NCBI RefSeq assembly: GCF_018141405.1
Contig: NZ_CP058648.1
Coordinates: forward strand, 2,816,502-2,880,501
Length of the DNA: 64,000 bases
Reading direction: 5' to 3'
Origin: Serpentinicella alkaliphila
Lineage (GTDB): Bacteria; Bacillota; Clostridia; Peptostreptococcales; Natronincolaceae
Part shown: one piece after another, positions 9,159 to 18,711 of the stretch
How positions within the stretch are numbered: position 1 is the stretch's first letter
Layout: the number at the start of each line of letters is the position of its first letter
Translations under genes and position numbers: made by a program
Notes under the pieces: generated by a model
The model's database searches: none
What the model was told of the DNA's origin: nothing
The model's input: only the letters and a program-made list of their open reading frames with translations

Positions 9159-10937
9159 GTGGAAATGAGATGGAGCCTAGATAGCCTTTATACTTCATTT
9201 GATAGTGAAGAATTTGGTGAGGACTTAAAAAGAATTGATCAAATGATAGGCGGAATTAAAAATTGGACTGAAAAAAATTTAATAAGTGAAGAGGAGCCTG
9301 GTAGAAAGATTGAAGATCATTTAAAAATGATGATAGATTTTAATGACACTTATACAAAAGTTATGGCATACGCAAGTTTAACCTCAAGCGTTGATGTTAG
9401 AAACGATAAAGCTAAAAAAATAATTGATAACCTTCAGGAAAAATATGCAGAATTAACATATCCAATAGTCAAATTTCAAAAATGGTTAGCTTCTTTAGGA
9501 GACATAAGTAAATACCTTGAATACTCAGAGCCCCTTAGATTACATAGATTCTATTTGTATGAATTGATAGAAAACCATAAGTATACTTTAAGTGATGACA
9601 CTGAGCTATTAATTGCAAAAATGTCAAATACAGGCTCAAGAGCATGGTCAAAACTACAGGAGCATACAACCTCTACTCTTCTAGTTGACATAGAAATTAA
9701 TGGAGAAAATAAGCGACTACCCCTACCTATTGTTAGGAATATGGCATATGAAAGAGAAGAAGAAATTAGAAGAGCTGGGTATGAAGCTGAACTTAAGGCC
9801 TATGAAAAGATAGATGAATATTCCGCAGCTTCGCTTAATTCGATTAAAGGTGAAGTATTAACAGTTTCAAAAATGAGAGGGTATAAATCTCCCCTACACC
9901 AAACTATTATCGATTCAAGAATTGATGAACAAACTTTAAATTCTATGCTCGAGGCAATGAAAGAATCTATTCCTTCTTTTCAGAAATATTATAGAAGAAA
10001 AGGAGAAATACTAGGTTATGAAAATGGTCTTCCTTTTTACAACCTATTTGCACCCATAGGAAATGTTGATATTAAATTTACATACGAGGAAGCTAAAAAT
10101 TATATAGTTAAAAACTTTAGAACTTTTAGTGACAGGTTGGCTGATTATGCTCTACATGCCTTTGAAAAAAAATGGATCGATGCTGAACCTAGAGATGGCA
10201 AAAGAGGTGGGGCTTTTTGTTCTAATATTCACCCAATTGGAGAAAGTAGAATACTTTCAAATTTTAGTGGTAGTCTAAGCAGTGTTGTTACTTTAGCCCA
10301 TGAGCTTGGTCATGGATATCACGGACTATGTTTAAAGGATGAAACAATACTTAATAGCAACTATACAATGCCAATAGCAGAAACTGCCTCAATATTCTGC
10401 GAAACAATTATTATGAAAGCAGCCTTAAAAGAATCAACAAACGACCAAGCACTTTCTATACTAGAAACTTCTATTTCTGATGCAGGCCAAGTAATTGTTG
10501 ATATATATAGCAGATTTTTATTTGAAAGTGAGCTTTTTGAAAAAAGAAAAGAACATTCAGTATCTGTTAATGAATTAAAAGAATTGATGATAAAATGTCA
10601 AAAAGAAGCTTATGGTAATGGTTTAGATAGTAAGTTCTTACATCCATATATGTGGGTCAATAAACCACATTACTACTATGCTGGTTTGAACTTCTATAAC
10701 TTCCCTTATGCATTTGGTCTTCTATTTGCGAAGGGTGTATACGCAGAATATTTAAAACGCGGTGAGGCGTTTGTAGAGGAATATGACAAACTACTTGCTT
10801 CTTCAGGTAAAAACTACATTGCTGATGTTGCAGATATGGTTGATATTGATATTAAGTCTAAAGACTTTTGGAGAAGCTCCCTAAAGCTAATTGAGCAAGA
10901 TATAGAAAAGTTTATGGATTTATCATATAAAAACTAA
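9159..10937 (+). CDS. pepF: Oligoendopeptidase F (M3 family)
   Basis: 592 aa, typical length for PepF. The zinc motif LAHELGHGYHG is at about residues 378-388, with the third ligand Glu about 25 residues later (ETASIFCET). The enzyme degrades oligopeptides of roughly 5-20 residues in the cytosol. GTG at 9159 is favoured as start because the GGAGGGG site is 5-6 bp upstream; the ATG two codons later is the alternative. Followed by a terminator. Confidence 0.92.
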   Translation: MEMRWSLDSLYTSFDSEEFGEDLKRIDQMIGGIKNWTEKNLISEEEPGRKIEDHLKMMIDFNDTYTKVMAYASLTSSVDVRNDKAKKIIDNLQEKYAELTYPIVKFQKWLASLGDISKYLEYSEPLRLHRFYLYELIENHKYTLSDDTELLIAKMSNTGSRAWSKLQEHTTSTLLVDIEINGENKRLPLPIVRNMAYEREEEIRRAGYEAELKAYEKIDEYSAASLNSIKGEVLTVSKMRGYKSPLHQTIIDSRIDEQTLNSMLEAMKESIPSFQKYYRRKGEILGYENGLPFYNLFAPIGNVDIKFTYEEAKNYIVKNFRTFSDRLADYALHAFEKKWIDAEPRDGKRGGAFCSNIHPIGESRILSNFSGSLSSVVTLAHELGHGYHGLCLKDETILNSNYTMPIAETASIFCETIIMKAALKESTNDQALSILETSISDAGQVIVDIYSRFLFESELFEKRKEHSVSVNELKELMIKCQKEAYGNGLDSKFLHPYMWVNKPHYYYAGLNFYNFPYAFGLLFAKGVYAEYLKRGEAFVEEYDKLLASSGKNYIADVADMVDIDIKSKDFWRSSLKLIEQDIEKFMDLSYKN

Positions 10938-10942
10938 AATAG

Positions 10943-10971
10943 AAGCTGGTAAAACCCCAGCTTTTCCTTTT
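10943..10971 (+). terminator. Rho-independent terminator of pepF
   Basis: AAGCTGG/CCAGCTT stem followed by a T-rich run, directly after the pepF stop. Confidence 0.85.
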
Positions 10972-11049
10972 GGTAATACAGAATATTTTTAATTACTTTA
11001 TCCATAATAAAAGAGTATGTAAATATAAAATAGAGAGGAGAACGGCATA

Positions 11050-11232
11050 ATGAATCAATTAAATCAAAATGAATTACAAAATCTTAGACACCTTATTAGC
11101 AATCATCAAATGGTAGCAAACAAACTTAACGACTATGCTCAACAATGCCAGGACACAACTATTAAACAAATGTTTCAACAGGCTTCTCAATCAGCACAAA
11201 AAAACGCTCAACAGTTAATGACATTCCTATAA
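11050..11232 (+). CDS. Small spore coat-like protein (CotF-related, 60 aa)
   Basis: A 60-aa, Gln/Asn-rich, all-helical protein with a strong GAGAGGAG site. It precedes a longer CotF-family gene by 21 bp, and together they form a two-gene coat operon ending in a terminator. The pattern (LRHLISNHQMVANKLNDYAQQ) is that of the short helical partner commonly found next to clostridial CotF proteins. Exact family assignment is inference. Confidence 0.72.
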   Translation: MNQLNQNELQNLRHLISNHQMVANKLNDYAQQCQDTTIKQMFQQASQSAQKNAQQLMTFL

Positions 11233-11253
11233 AAATTTAAGGAGGATTTCTTT

Positions 11254-11571
11254 ATGCAAGAAAAAGATATGGTAAATGATATTTTATCTATGACTAAAGC
11301 AGGCATGAATGAATACACAAAAGCAATTGGAGAAGCTTCTAATCAAAATTTAAGACAAACTCTACAACAAATGAGAAGTGGAGACGAGCAATTTCAATAT
11401 GACTTATATAAAATTGCTGAACAAAAAGGATACTATCAATCTGCCCCTACTGCAAATTCCCAGGATTTACAACAAATTAAAAACCAATTAAACCAAGACA
11501 TGAGTAGTGTTGGAATGATGAATAACATGAATAATATGAACAACAATAATATGACGAATAAAATGCAGTAA
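11254..11571 (+). CDS. Spore coat protein, CotF family
   Basis: 105 aa. The N-terminal two-thirds is a ferritin-like helical CotF domain (KDMVNDILSMTKAGMNEYTKA, then LRQTLQQMRSGDEQFQYDLYKIAEQKGYY, given here in parts). The tail is Met/Asn-rich low complexity (repeated NNMN). CotF proteins are assembled into the spore coat in the mother cell. Strong AAGGAGG site, immediately downstream of the 60-aa partner. Confidence 0.85.
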   Translation: MQEKDMVNDILSMTKAGMNEYTKAIGEASNQNLRQTLQQMRSGDEQFQYDLYKIAEQKGYYQSAPTANSQDLQQIKNQLNQDMSSVGMMNNMNNMNNNNMTNKMQ

Positions 11572-11586
11572 AATTTTTAATTTTCC

Positions 11587-11609
11587 GAGGCCCTCCGGGT
11601 CTCTTTTTT
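11587..11609 (+). terminator. Rho-independent terminator of the coat operon
   Basis: GAGGCCC-TCC-GGGTCTC hairpin followed by six T. Confidence 0.85.
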
Positions 11610-11757
11610 ATGTATTTCTACTGTTATTACTAGTATACTTTTCCTTATATGTAATAAATGGTAATATTTAATTATAAAAATTATTTCACACTTTATGAAA
11701 CAAAATAAAATTTTCCGTGTATTAATATATGTACGTGGTTTTAGGGGGGGAAGAATT

Positions 11758-12321
11758 TTGGAATTATCTGATGAGAAAATTATAAATCTATGCCTACAAA
11801 ATGATATTGATGGTTTTAATTCATTATACTCTAAATATGAAAAATACATATATAGGCTATGCTACTATTACACTAATTCCAAGGAAGACTCCTTAGATTT
11901 GTTACAAGATATCTACATTAAAATATATAAAGCTATATCTACCTTTGATAACAAAAGACCCCTTATCCCGTGGATCAAGAAAATAAGTATAAATACTTGT
12001 CAAAATTATATAAGAGACAATAAAAATAACTTAGGTAATAAGGCTTTATCTAATAATATTGATATTATTAATTTGCAATCAAACTCAGATATAGAAGATA
12101 TCGTTGAATTTATCGATACTAAGAAAGCATTAGTCGATGCAATAAGACTACTTCCAGAGGATATTAAATCTGTCGTTATTCTTAGACATGTAGAAAATCT
12201 TAGTTATAAAGAAATAAGTGAGTATATGTCAATTCCCATTGGAACAGTAAAGACATATTTATTTAGAGGCAGAAAGCAAATAAAAGATTATTTAAAAAAA
12301 GAAGGCATTTGGGAGGTATAA
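11758..12321 (+). CDS. ECF-type RNA polymerase sigma factor
   Basis: 187 aa from a TTG at 11758 placed 7 bp after an AGGGGGGGA site; an upstream ATG at 11695 has no site. Region 2 is present (YRLCYYYTNSKEDSLDLLQDIYIKIYKAI, given as landmark words: DLLQDIYIKIYK). A sigma-70 region 4 helix-turn-helix ends the protein (LSYKEISEYMSIPIGTVKTYLFRGR, key part PIGTVKTYLFRGRKQ). It overlaps a ribosome site for the next gene, a zinc-finger anti-sigma-like protein. The operon continues into sporulation genes ytfI/ytfJ, suggesting a sporulation or envelope-stress regulon. Confidence 0.85.
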   Translation: MELSDEKIINLCLQNDIDGFNSLYSKYEKYIYRLCYYYTNSKEDSLDLLQDIYIKIYKAISTFDNKRPLIPWIKKISINTCQNYIRDNKNNLGNKALSNNIDIINLQSNSDIEDIVEFIDTKKALVDAIRLLPEDIKSVVILRHVENLSYKEISEYMSIPIGTVKTYLFRGRKQIKDYLKKEGIWEV

Positions 12322-12323
12322 AT

Positions 12324-12737
12324 ATGGGATGCTCTTTTGACCAAAATCTATTACATGACTATTTAGAAAATACAATTGAACCTCTTGAAAAAATAATTTT
12401 ATTAGAACACCTTAAGGTCTGCAAAGAATGTAGACAGGAACTAACAGAACTTAAATTATTATACTGGGAGTTTAATAGTTTACCAGATATAGATTTACCT
12501 ATAGAGACGATGAGTGTAAAAGAATCAGTTATTAATAAAATAAAAAAGGATCAAATTAAAGATAATGATAAATACAGTTTTAAAAACTATATTTCCACCC
12601 AAAGTAGTGCCTTAGAAAGTGCATCTATTTTCTTAAGGTTTATACCAGGCACCACAATAGCTTCTAATCTTCTTGATAGTGTTTCTACTACTTTTGTTAA
12701 AAAGAGAAAGATTTTTACTATGAGAGGTATTTTATGA
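12324..12737 (+). CDS. Anti-sigma factor-like protein with zinc-finger (zf-HC2)
   Basis: 137 aa from the ATG at 12324 (GGGAGG site), starting just after the sigma factor stop. Residues about 25-40 contain H-x3-C-x2-C (LEHLKVCKECRQEL), the anti-sigma zinc-binding signature that holds ECF sigma factors. There is no clear transmembrane helix, unlike many anti-sigma factors, so I infer a soluble regulator. It overlaps the next gene by 4 bp, so translation is coupled. Confidence 0.75.
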   Translation: MGCSFDQNLLHDYLENTIEPLEKIILLEHLKVCKECRQELTELKLLYWEFNSLPDIDLPIETMSVKESVINKIKKDQIKDNDKYSFKNYISTQSSALESASIFLRFIPGTTIASNLLDSVSTTFVKKRKIFTMRGIL

Positions 12738-13453
12738 TAATTTTACGAATTATAGGGTATTTATTGTTATTCATATTTACTATTATTGCCTTACTAGTAA
12801 TTACTCCAATCAATTATAGCCTAGAATGTTCAAAATACGAGAAACTTAATATATCTTCAAAAACAATTCTTTTTGGTAGGCTTTTTAAAGTAATTATATC
12901 TGTGAACAGTCAAAATAAAATGTATGGTATTTTAACTTTTATTGGCATACCATTTAGTTTTGAAACTTCCTTAGATTCAGTCAAAGTAGATAAGAAGTTA
13001 AATATTAAGAACAAAACTGTTCACAAAACCGATGAACTTTCAGAAACTAAAACCAAGAAAAATACAAAAAATAAAAAAATGACTGATGAATTTGTTAATA
13101 ATTTGAATATAGATTTTATAGTTCACTGTTTAAAATATATAAATAAAATTTGGACCAGTATAAAACCTAAACAGCTAACTTTATACGCTATTTATGGATT
13201 TGAAGACCCCTATTATACTGGGCTAGTATGTTCTTTTACAAACGCACTTTCACCAATCTTAAAGGAATATGATGTTAATTTATCTCCATCCTTTGGTGAA
13301 TCTATATTGTCAGGAGAATTAAAAATTAAGGGAAGAATTACCATAATAGTTTTAATTTACGTAATTGTAAGATTTATGGTTACTAACCCTATTAAAAATA
13401 TATTAAAAAATATAATAAGAATTAAAAAGGAGGAAAAAATTTATGCAAACTAA
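12734..13453 (+). CDS. DUF2953 protein (YtfI-like), sporulation-linked
   Basis: 239 aa. N-terminal membrane helix (about 5-25), a Lys-rich middle, the DUF2953 core with the motif YGFEDPYYTGL near residue 155, and a C-terminal hydrophobic segment near 200-220. In Bacillus the DUF2953 gene ytfI lies directly before ytfJ, and the same pair is kept here with an 11-bp overlap. Function unknown. Confidence 0.8.
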   Translation: MIILRIIGYLLLFIFTIIALLVITPINYSLECSKYEKLNISSKTILFGRLFKVIISVNSQNKMYGILTFIGIPFSFETSLDSVKVDKKLNIKNKTVHKTDELSETKTKKNTKNKKMTDEFVNNLNIDFIVHCLKYINKIWTSIKPKQLTLYAIYGFEDPYYTGLVCSFTNALSPILKEYDVNLSPSFGESILSGELKIKGRITIIVLIYVIVRFMVTNPIKNILKNIIRIKKEEKIYAN

Positions 13454-13814
13454 CTTTACTGAGAACACCAGTGCTCTATTTGAAAAGCTAGAAAAATTCT
13501 TTACATCTAAAACTGTAGTAGGTGAAACTATAGTTGTAGGTGATGTAACTCTTATCCCTATGATTAATATATCTTTCGGACTTGGTACTGGTTCAGGAGA
13601 TGGAACTGACGAAAAAGGAAACAAAGGTGTAGGTGGTGGCGGAGGTGTTGGAGCCAAAGCAACTCCAACAGCTATTATTGCAATAACTAATGGTAAAGTA
13701 GAAGTATTACCTATCAATCAGAGAGGTGGACTTGAGAAGCTTTTAGATATGGTACCTGATATAGTATCTAAAATAAACATCCCAAATAGCGAATGTACTA
13801 AAACTGAAGAGTAA
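13443..13814 (+). CDS. ytfJ: Sporulation protein YtfJ (GerW family)
   Basis: 123 aa. It contains the GerW signature: VVGETIVVGDVTLIPM, then a Gly-rich loop (GVGGGGGVGAKATP) and a C-terminal strand KVEVLPI. Family members act in spore formation and germination in Firmicutes. Strong AAGGAGG site, and it overlaps the DUF2953 gene. A bidirectional terminator follows. Confidence 0.88.
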   Translation: MQTNFTENTSALFEKLEKFFTSKTVVGETIVVGDVTLIPMINISFGLGTGSGDGTDEKGNKGVGGGGGVGAKATPTAIIAITNGKVEVLPINQRGGLEKLLDMVPDIVSKINIPNSECTKTEE

Positions 13815-13824
13815 TATTATTTTT

Positions 13825-13857
13825 AAAGGATAGACCAATATAATTAGTCTATCCTTT
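13825..13857. terminator. Bidirectional terminator
   Basis: AAAGGATAGAC/GTCTATCCTTT perfect 11-bp stem between the convergent ytfJ and beta-lactamase-like genes. Confidence 0.8.
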
Positions 13858-13885
13858 TATTATTACTTTATATTTTTTTGTTTGT

Positions 13886-15382
13886 TTAAGTATAATTAAC
13901 GTTAGCTCCCACTTCGTTATTCTCTTTAATAAATAACTGCATTATATGAACTAAGGTTCTAATGTATACGGTTATAAATATAATGTTAGTCCTTGGATTA
14001 ATAAAGCTTAGTAACGGGACTAAATATAATCTTAATAAGCAAACTATTGCAATTAAAATCAAACTCAACATAGAGCTAAAAACAAATTCGTTTCTATTAT
14101 TGAAACCAACTATACGATATTTTCCGTTACGAAGTTTTATGCTCGTATTAAAAATAGAATTTATAGAAGAGAGTAATAAAATACATCCCAAAGAATATAA
14201 AATAGAATTTGCCCTATGCTGTATTTTATCAAACCCTCGATTTTTATTAAAAACTGTAAAATGCCATGAATTTAGAACCTCATTCAAAAGATATGATCCA
14301 TTATTTCCATTTGTTAAAATAATTATTGCATCCCCTTCTTTTGGTGCTAAAGCAAATGAAGCCCTCCAACCCTTGTTAGCACCATCATGAGAAATATAAT
14401 ACTTACTATCCTCTAATTCATTTACAAAATGACCCAATGCCATATAATCATAAAATAAACCAGTTAACCCATTAACCTTTATTACAGGTTCAAGCATAGT
14501 TTCCATTATATCTTCCTTCAGAAATCCATTTCCTTTAGTGCTTTTAATATTAGTTATTGCAAATCTGCTCATATCTTCTATAGTAGTATACAGTCCCGCT
14601 GCAGCCATTTCTATAAATAGATAGTTAGGCAATAATTTTAAATCTTCATCATATGCCTTGGCAGTCTTACCATGTAAATCTTCATTCCAGCTAAAACTAC
14701 TACTAGTCATACCCATAGGAATAAGAACTTCTTTACTCATATAATCTATAAAATCTTTCTCAGTAATCTCTTCAATTAACAACTGCATTAAATTATAACC
14801 GCCACCAGAATAACTATACTTACCCCCAGGTTCATATACTAATTCTACTGGTTTTGAACCCCCACCTAAACCACTTAATGACTCTTCTAAAGTTGGTAGT
14901 TTCCTCTCTGGTTCATAACCTGGATACCCCCCGCCCATACTTAACCCAGAGCTATGACTCAATACACTTCTTGTTGTAACTTTATTTTTATCATATGTAG
15001 ATTCTGGTAACTCCCATCTTGTTATATACTTCTCCAAAGGTTCGTCTAAATCTAATTTTCCTAAATCATATAGTTTCATTATGCCTAAGGTAGTGACAGG
15101 TTTTGATATTGATGCCACTTGAAATATTGTGTCCTCTTGAATAGGTTTTTTGGCTTCTATATCTGCATATCCAAAGGTACCTACCCACGCTATCTCATCT
15201 CCTCTTATTATAGCGATAGCTGCCCCAGGTATTTTATATTTATTAAGGATATTAGGTGTTTCCTCTTTAATATTACTTATTAACCTTTCATAATCATTTG
15301 TCCTAATAAATTCATTATAGTTAAAAAAGAAAGGTGTTATTACAATAAAAAATAATAAAACTAAAATAATTGATTTTTTCAT
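13886..15382 (-). CDS. Serine beta-lactamase-like hydrolase with membrane tail
   Basis: 498 aa from the ATG at 15382 (GGAGG 7 bp upstream). N-terminal signal or anchor helix (about 3-22). Class C/esterase motifs: SISK (SxxK nucleophile), YSGGGYN (YxN) and HDGANKGW (HxG equivalent). The C-terminal about 110 residues contain three to four predicted membrane helices. Such proteins are usually outer-face peptidases or esterases of the AmpC/PBP4* group rather than resistance enzymes; substrate unknown. Confidence 0.82.
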   Translation of the reverse strand: MKKSIILVLLFFIVITPFFFNYNEFIRTNDYERLISNIKEETPNILNKYKIPGAAIAIIRGDEIAWVGTFGYADIEAKKPIQEDTIFQVASISKPVTTLGIMKLYDLGKLDLDEPLEKYITRWELPESTYDKNKVTTRSVLSHSSGLSMGGGYPGYEPERKLPTLEESLSGLGGGSKPVELVYEPGGKYSYSGGGYNLMQLLIEEITEKDFIDYMSKEVLIPMGMTSSSFSWNEDLHGKTAKAYDEDLKLLPNYLFIEMAAAGLYTTIEDMSRFAITNIKSTKGNGFLKEDIMETMLEPVIKVNGLTGLFYDYMALGHFVNELEDSKYYISHDGANKGWRASFALAPKEGDAIIILTNGNNGSYLLNEVLNSWHFTVFNKNRGFDKIQHRANSILYSLGCILLLSSINSIFNTSIKLRNGKYRIVGFNNRNEFVFSSMLSLILIAIVCLLRLYLVPLLSFINPRTNIIFITVYIRTLVHIMQLFIKENNEVGANVNYT

Positions 15383-15420
15383 ATCAGTGCCTCCGAAAGC
15401 AATCACAATAATAACTTTAA

Positions 15421-15747
15421 TTAAAAATGTTCACCATTTTCATAATAGTTTCTTTCTTGAAAGTATGTAAAAGCAATATCTAAGTTTTCTACATTAATTT
15501 TTCTTGCATAATCATATATGGTTTTAGCAACTAAATTCTGTATATCTTGTCCCCTGTCAAACCAAGATACTTCTATAAACGGGTAAACTTTATCTATTTT
15601 ACCATTTCTTATGGCAACAGATTGAATACATTCTATTTCGAAGTAATCCTTTGGGCACCCAACAATTTCAGCTAACGTATTTATTAGATCTATATCTATC
15701 TTGCAAATTTCTTGAGGTTCAATTCCTCTAACTTTAATTTGTGGCAT
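15421..15747 (-). CDS. DUF1904 family protein
   Basis: 108 aa. It starts MPQIKVRGIE and contains CPKDYFEIE and the motif FIEVSWFDRGQDIQ, the pattern I associate with DUF1904, a tautomerase-like small fold with Pro2. GGAGGG supports the start. It lies 38 bp upstream of the beta-lactamase-like gene on the same strand, so they may share a transcript. Function unknown. Confidence 0.7.
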   Translation of the reverse strand: MPQIKVRGIEPQEICKIDIDLINTLAEIVGCPKDYFEIECIQSVAIRNGKIDKVYPFIEVSWFDRGQDIQNLVAKTIYDYARKINVENLDIAFTYFQERNYYENGEHF

Positions 15748-15801
15748 ATATTCCCTCCATCACTTTTAATATTTGTATACACTTACTTAATTTTAAAAAT
15801 A

Positions 15802-16968
15802 CTATAAGCTTTTTTCAGTCAATATTTTATAGTTTATTTTATCCTTATACATTTCTTTATCTATAGTATTAATAATTTCTTCTAGTTCTATATCCTCAAT
15901 TGGATTTTTTTCATATAACCCAACACTTATACTAATATCATAGGATAATTCAGAAGAAATTTTACCTAATTCTAATCTTATTCTATTTACCACATCTTCC
16001 GCTTTTATGTATTCACATCCGGGTAATGCGAAAACAAATTCGTCACCACCAAGTCTACATATATAATCACTCTTCCTTAGAATACTATTAATTGCTCCAC
16101 TAACTCTAACAATACATTTATCTCCTTCTAGATGTCCATAACTATCATTTATATGCTTTAGATTATTTATATCAATAAATCCGAAGGAAATAGGCTTTTT
16201 ATCCTTCTTGCATACATCTATGGCCTCTCTCATATAATTCAACCCTGATTCACGTACGTATGTATTAGTCATGCTATCAATTTCTATTCTCTTTTTCATT
16301 AATTCATATTCGCTTGATTTAATTAGATAATCCCTTGTTAGAATAAAGAAAGAAACTAATAGACCCATAATAGTAATTATTATTACTAGCATCAATAGTT
16401 GAGCTATATGAAAATTCGCATAAGATATATTTTGGATTATTCTTAGGGAACTAATAACAAATAGGATGAGAATAAAAACTAATGGCATTACAGTTTCATA
16501 TTTATTTAATGTATTTTTATTGATATAGAATTCTCTACATGTTAAATTAACAAAGCTAATCAATAAAACTGAAATTGCTAGCATAGTCAAGTACAAGAAT
16601 GTATTTAATTCTATACTACTTGTAATATCTTCCTTTAGCAAACTACTAGTTGTATGCAATAATAAACCAGATCCAATATCAGCTAAATTTATTATAATGC
16701 TTGTGAAAAAACTAACGACTGAGGATATAAAAATATTTTGTTTATAAATATTAAATACTATTGCAGTAAAAAAACCGTAGTGAAGTTGTATTCTTGCGAT
16801 TAAAGGGATACGTTTCAATATAAGCGCCATAAGTAAAATAATGAGCATACATTGAAAAAACTTTTTACCACTCTCTTTATCCCATTCAAATACTAAATTC
16901 TGTATAATAAAAGAGATAATTGAGCTAAACAAAACCGCAAGAACTATCAAACTTAACTCAGATGCCAT
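15802..16968 (-). CDS. Membrane diguanylate cyclase (GGDEF)
   Basis: 388 aa from the ATG at 16968 (GGAGGGG site). The first about 210 residues form seven or eight membrane helices. A GGDEF domain then has the intact catalytic motif LGGDEFVFA and an inhibitory I-site RKSD exactly five residues before it. It should therefore make c-di-GMP with product feedback. No other domain is attached, so the membrane region is the likely sensor. Confidence 0.9.
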   Translation of the reverse strand: MASELSLIVLAVLFSSIISFIIQNLVFEWDKESGKKFFQCMLIILLMALILKRIPLIARIQLHYGFFTAIVFNIYKQNIFISSVVSFFTSIIINLADIGSGLLLHTTSSLLKEDITSSIELNTFLYLTMLAISVLLISFVNLTCREFYINKNTLNKYETVMPLVFILILFVISSLRIIQNISYANFHIAQLLMLVIIITIMGLLVSFFILTRDYLIKSSEYELMKKRIEIDSMTNTYVRESGLNYMREAIDVCKKDKKPISFGFIDINNLKHINDSYGHLEGDKCIVRVSGAINSILRKSDYICRLGGDEFVFALPGCEYIKAEDVVNRIRLELGKISSELSYDISISVGLYEKNPIEDIELEEIINTIDKEMYKDKINYKILTEKSL

Positions 16969-17089
16969 AAAAATCCCCTCCATAAGAATCAACTTAATTG
17001 TATAGTACTATAGTACCATTTTATTATTTTTAATTATGTCGAATATTGCAATAATTTAATATCTTTTATTATTAAAGAAGCATAATACC

Positions 17090-17131
17090 ATGCAAAAAAA
17101 TATTAAAGGCGTTGCTTATAACAACGCCTTT
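17090..17131 (-). terminator. Terminator of the xpt-permease operon
   Basis: AAAGGCGTTG/CAACGCCTTT stem followed on the minus strand by a run of T (plus-strand A run at 17094-17100). Confidence 0.85.
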
Positions 17132-17159
17132 AGTATGTCTTTAGTATCGAATTTATTAT

Positions 17160-18686
17160 TTATTTTTCTTCAACACTCGCTTTTAATGCTCCTAACACCA
17201 CAGTACTATCACTCTCTTTAACATCGAATGAGAATTTGTACCCAACAAAGAATATAGCCATAACTATATATCCAACAAAGTATTGATAATCAAAGAATAA
17301 TCCTAATTTTGGGGCGTGCATAAATCCTACAGCAGATAAGAATGCCCCTGCGACTGCTGCAATTGCCGCACTATAGTACTTATTATCAATGATAAATACT
17401 AAAATTGCTCCCCATATTAATCCTGTAAACATAGCACCTTGTCCTAATGGAACAATACCACTAGAAAGATTTTTAACTACATCTCCAGCTGGTCCATTAA
17501 ATCTTGTCATAATATAATTTGCAAAATATGGGAACATTGCAAGTACTACAGCTGGAAAGTGTTTCTTCTCAACAGAAGCAAAGGTTTGAGATACCATTGA
17601 AATACCTACAAATACAAGTATCGGTGATATAACAGCAATTGGTATAATTTTAGACATAGCTGCAATAATTCCAAAGGTAGATGCTACAAGAAATACTACC
17701 CCGTTAAGAATTGAATACCCTCTACCAGCATTCATCCACTTAGAACCAATTGATGCTATATAAACTGTCGTTGGAAAAACCCCACCAAATAAAGAGCCTA
17801 CAATTGTTCCTACGCCGTCGAATAATTGTGCTTCTTGTACATCATAACTATCCCCTGCAGCGGCCATTGCTTCAACGTTATTCATTGTTTCAATAAAGTT
17901 ATAAATTGATATTGGTAATAAAATTGCAAATAGTCCTGCCATTGTACTAGTTAAATAAGAAAAACCTTCAATAAATCCTAGTGTAGGGAGTGGTAAATAG
18001 AAACCTACTGTTGATAATCCTTCAGTAATTTTACTAACATCAGATTGCCCAATAGCATAAGATAATGTTGTACCAATAATTATAGCAAATAATGATGCTG
18101 GTATTTTAAAAGGCATAGGTCTTTTTGTAACAAGTCCAATTAGTATAATTGCTAAAACAAGCATTCCCACTATAGGCATTTCAAACGTTTTAAAGAACAA
18201 TTCCCCTCCAATAAAAGCAAAAGCAACTCCAGCTAAAGCTCCTAACATTGATGCTCTTGGTAAATGCTTGTGAACCCATTTCCCTAGAACACTTCCTAAA
18301 GCTTCTACTACACCACCAAGCAAACAGGCTGCCATTGCAATTTTCCATGCTGTTTCTGGATTTCCTGTTAATTCCAAGGCTGGTCTTAAAACACCAAATA
18401 AATAAATAAACATAACAGGTGTACTTATTCCATAAGATAAAGCAGTTACATCTGTTCTATTTTCTTTTTTTGCAAGCTTTCCAGCCATATGCGCATAGTA
18501 TAGGTTACCAAACATTACAGAAATTGCTGCTCCAGGTATTACTCTTCCATATACAATACTGCTTGGGAAACCCATTGAAATCATTGACACAGCAATTAAT
18601 ACGAAATTTGCTAAGTTATTTTGAAATAAAGCAAAAAACCCATCTATATCCTCTCTTTTAAACCAAGGGTAAATTTTATTTGTCAT
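17160..18686 (-). CDS. NCS2-type xanthine/uracil/vitamin C permease family transporter
   Basis: 508 aa, about 12-14 membrane helices. It carries a NCS2-like signature near residue 265 (NFIETMNNVEAMAAAGD) and a following GGVFPTTVY loop. It lies 25 bp downstream of xpt under the same guanine riboswitch, so the likely substrate is xanthine or guanine, the role filled by PbuX in Bacillus. Its sequence looks different from classical PbuX and from PbuG, belonging instead to a less studied subgroup of the superfamily. AAAGGAG site. Confidence 0.82.
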   Translation of the reverse strand: MTNKIYPWFKREDIDGFFALFQNNLANFVLIAVSMISMGFPSSIVYGRVIPGAAISVMFGNLYYAHMAGKLAKKENRTDVTALSYGISTPVMFIYLFGVLRPALELTGNPETAWKIAMAACLLGGVVEALGSVLGKWVHKHLPRASMLGALAGVAFAFIGGELFFKTFEMPIVGMLVLAIILIGLVTKRPMPFKIPASLFAIIIGTTLSYAIGQSDVSKITEGLSTVGFYLPLPTLGFIEGFSYLTSTMAGLFAILLPISIYNFIETMNNVEAMAAAGDSYDVQEAQLFDGVGTIVGSLFGGVFPTTVYIASIGSKWMNAGRGYSILNGVVFLVASTFGIIAAMSKIIPIAVISPILVFVGISMVSQTFASVEKKHFPAVVLAMFPYFANYIMTRFNGPAGDVVKNLSSGIVPLGQGAMFTGLIWGAILVFIIDNKYYSAAIAAVAGAFLSAVGFMHAPKLGLFFDYQYFVGYIVMAIFFVGYKFSFDVKESDSTVVLGALKASVEEK

Positions 18687-18711
18687 TTTTATCCTCTCCT
18701 TTATAGAAATT

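Noticed and set aside
13886-15382. Beta-lactam resistance gene
   Set aside because: The SxxK/YxN/HDG motifs fit the wide class C/esterase family; the membrane tail and context give no support for a resistance role.
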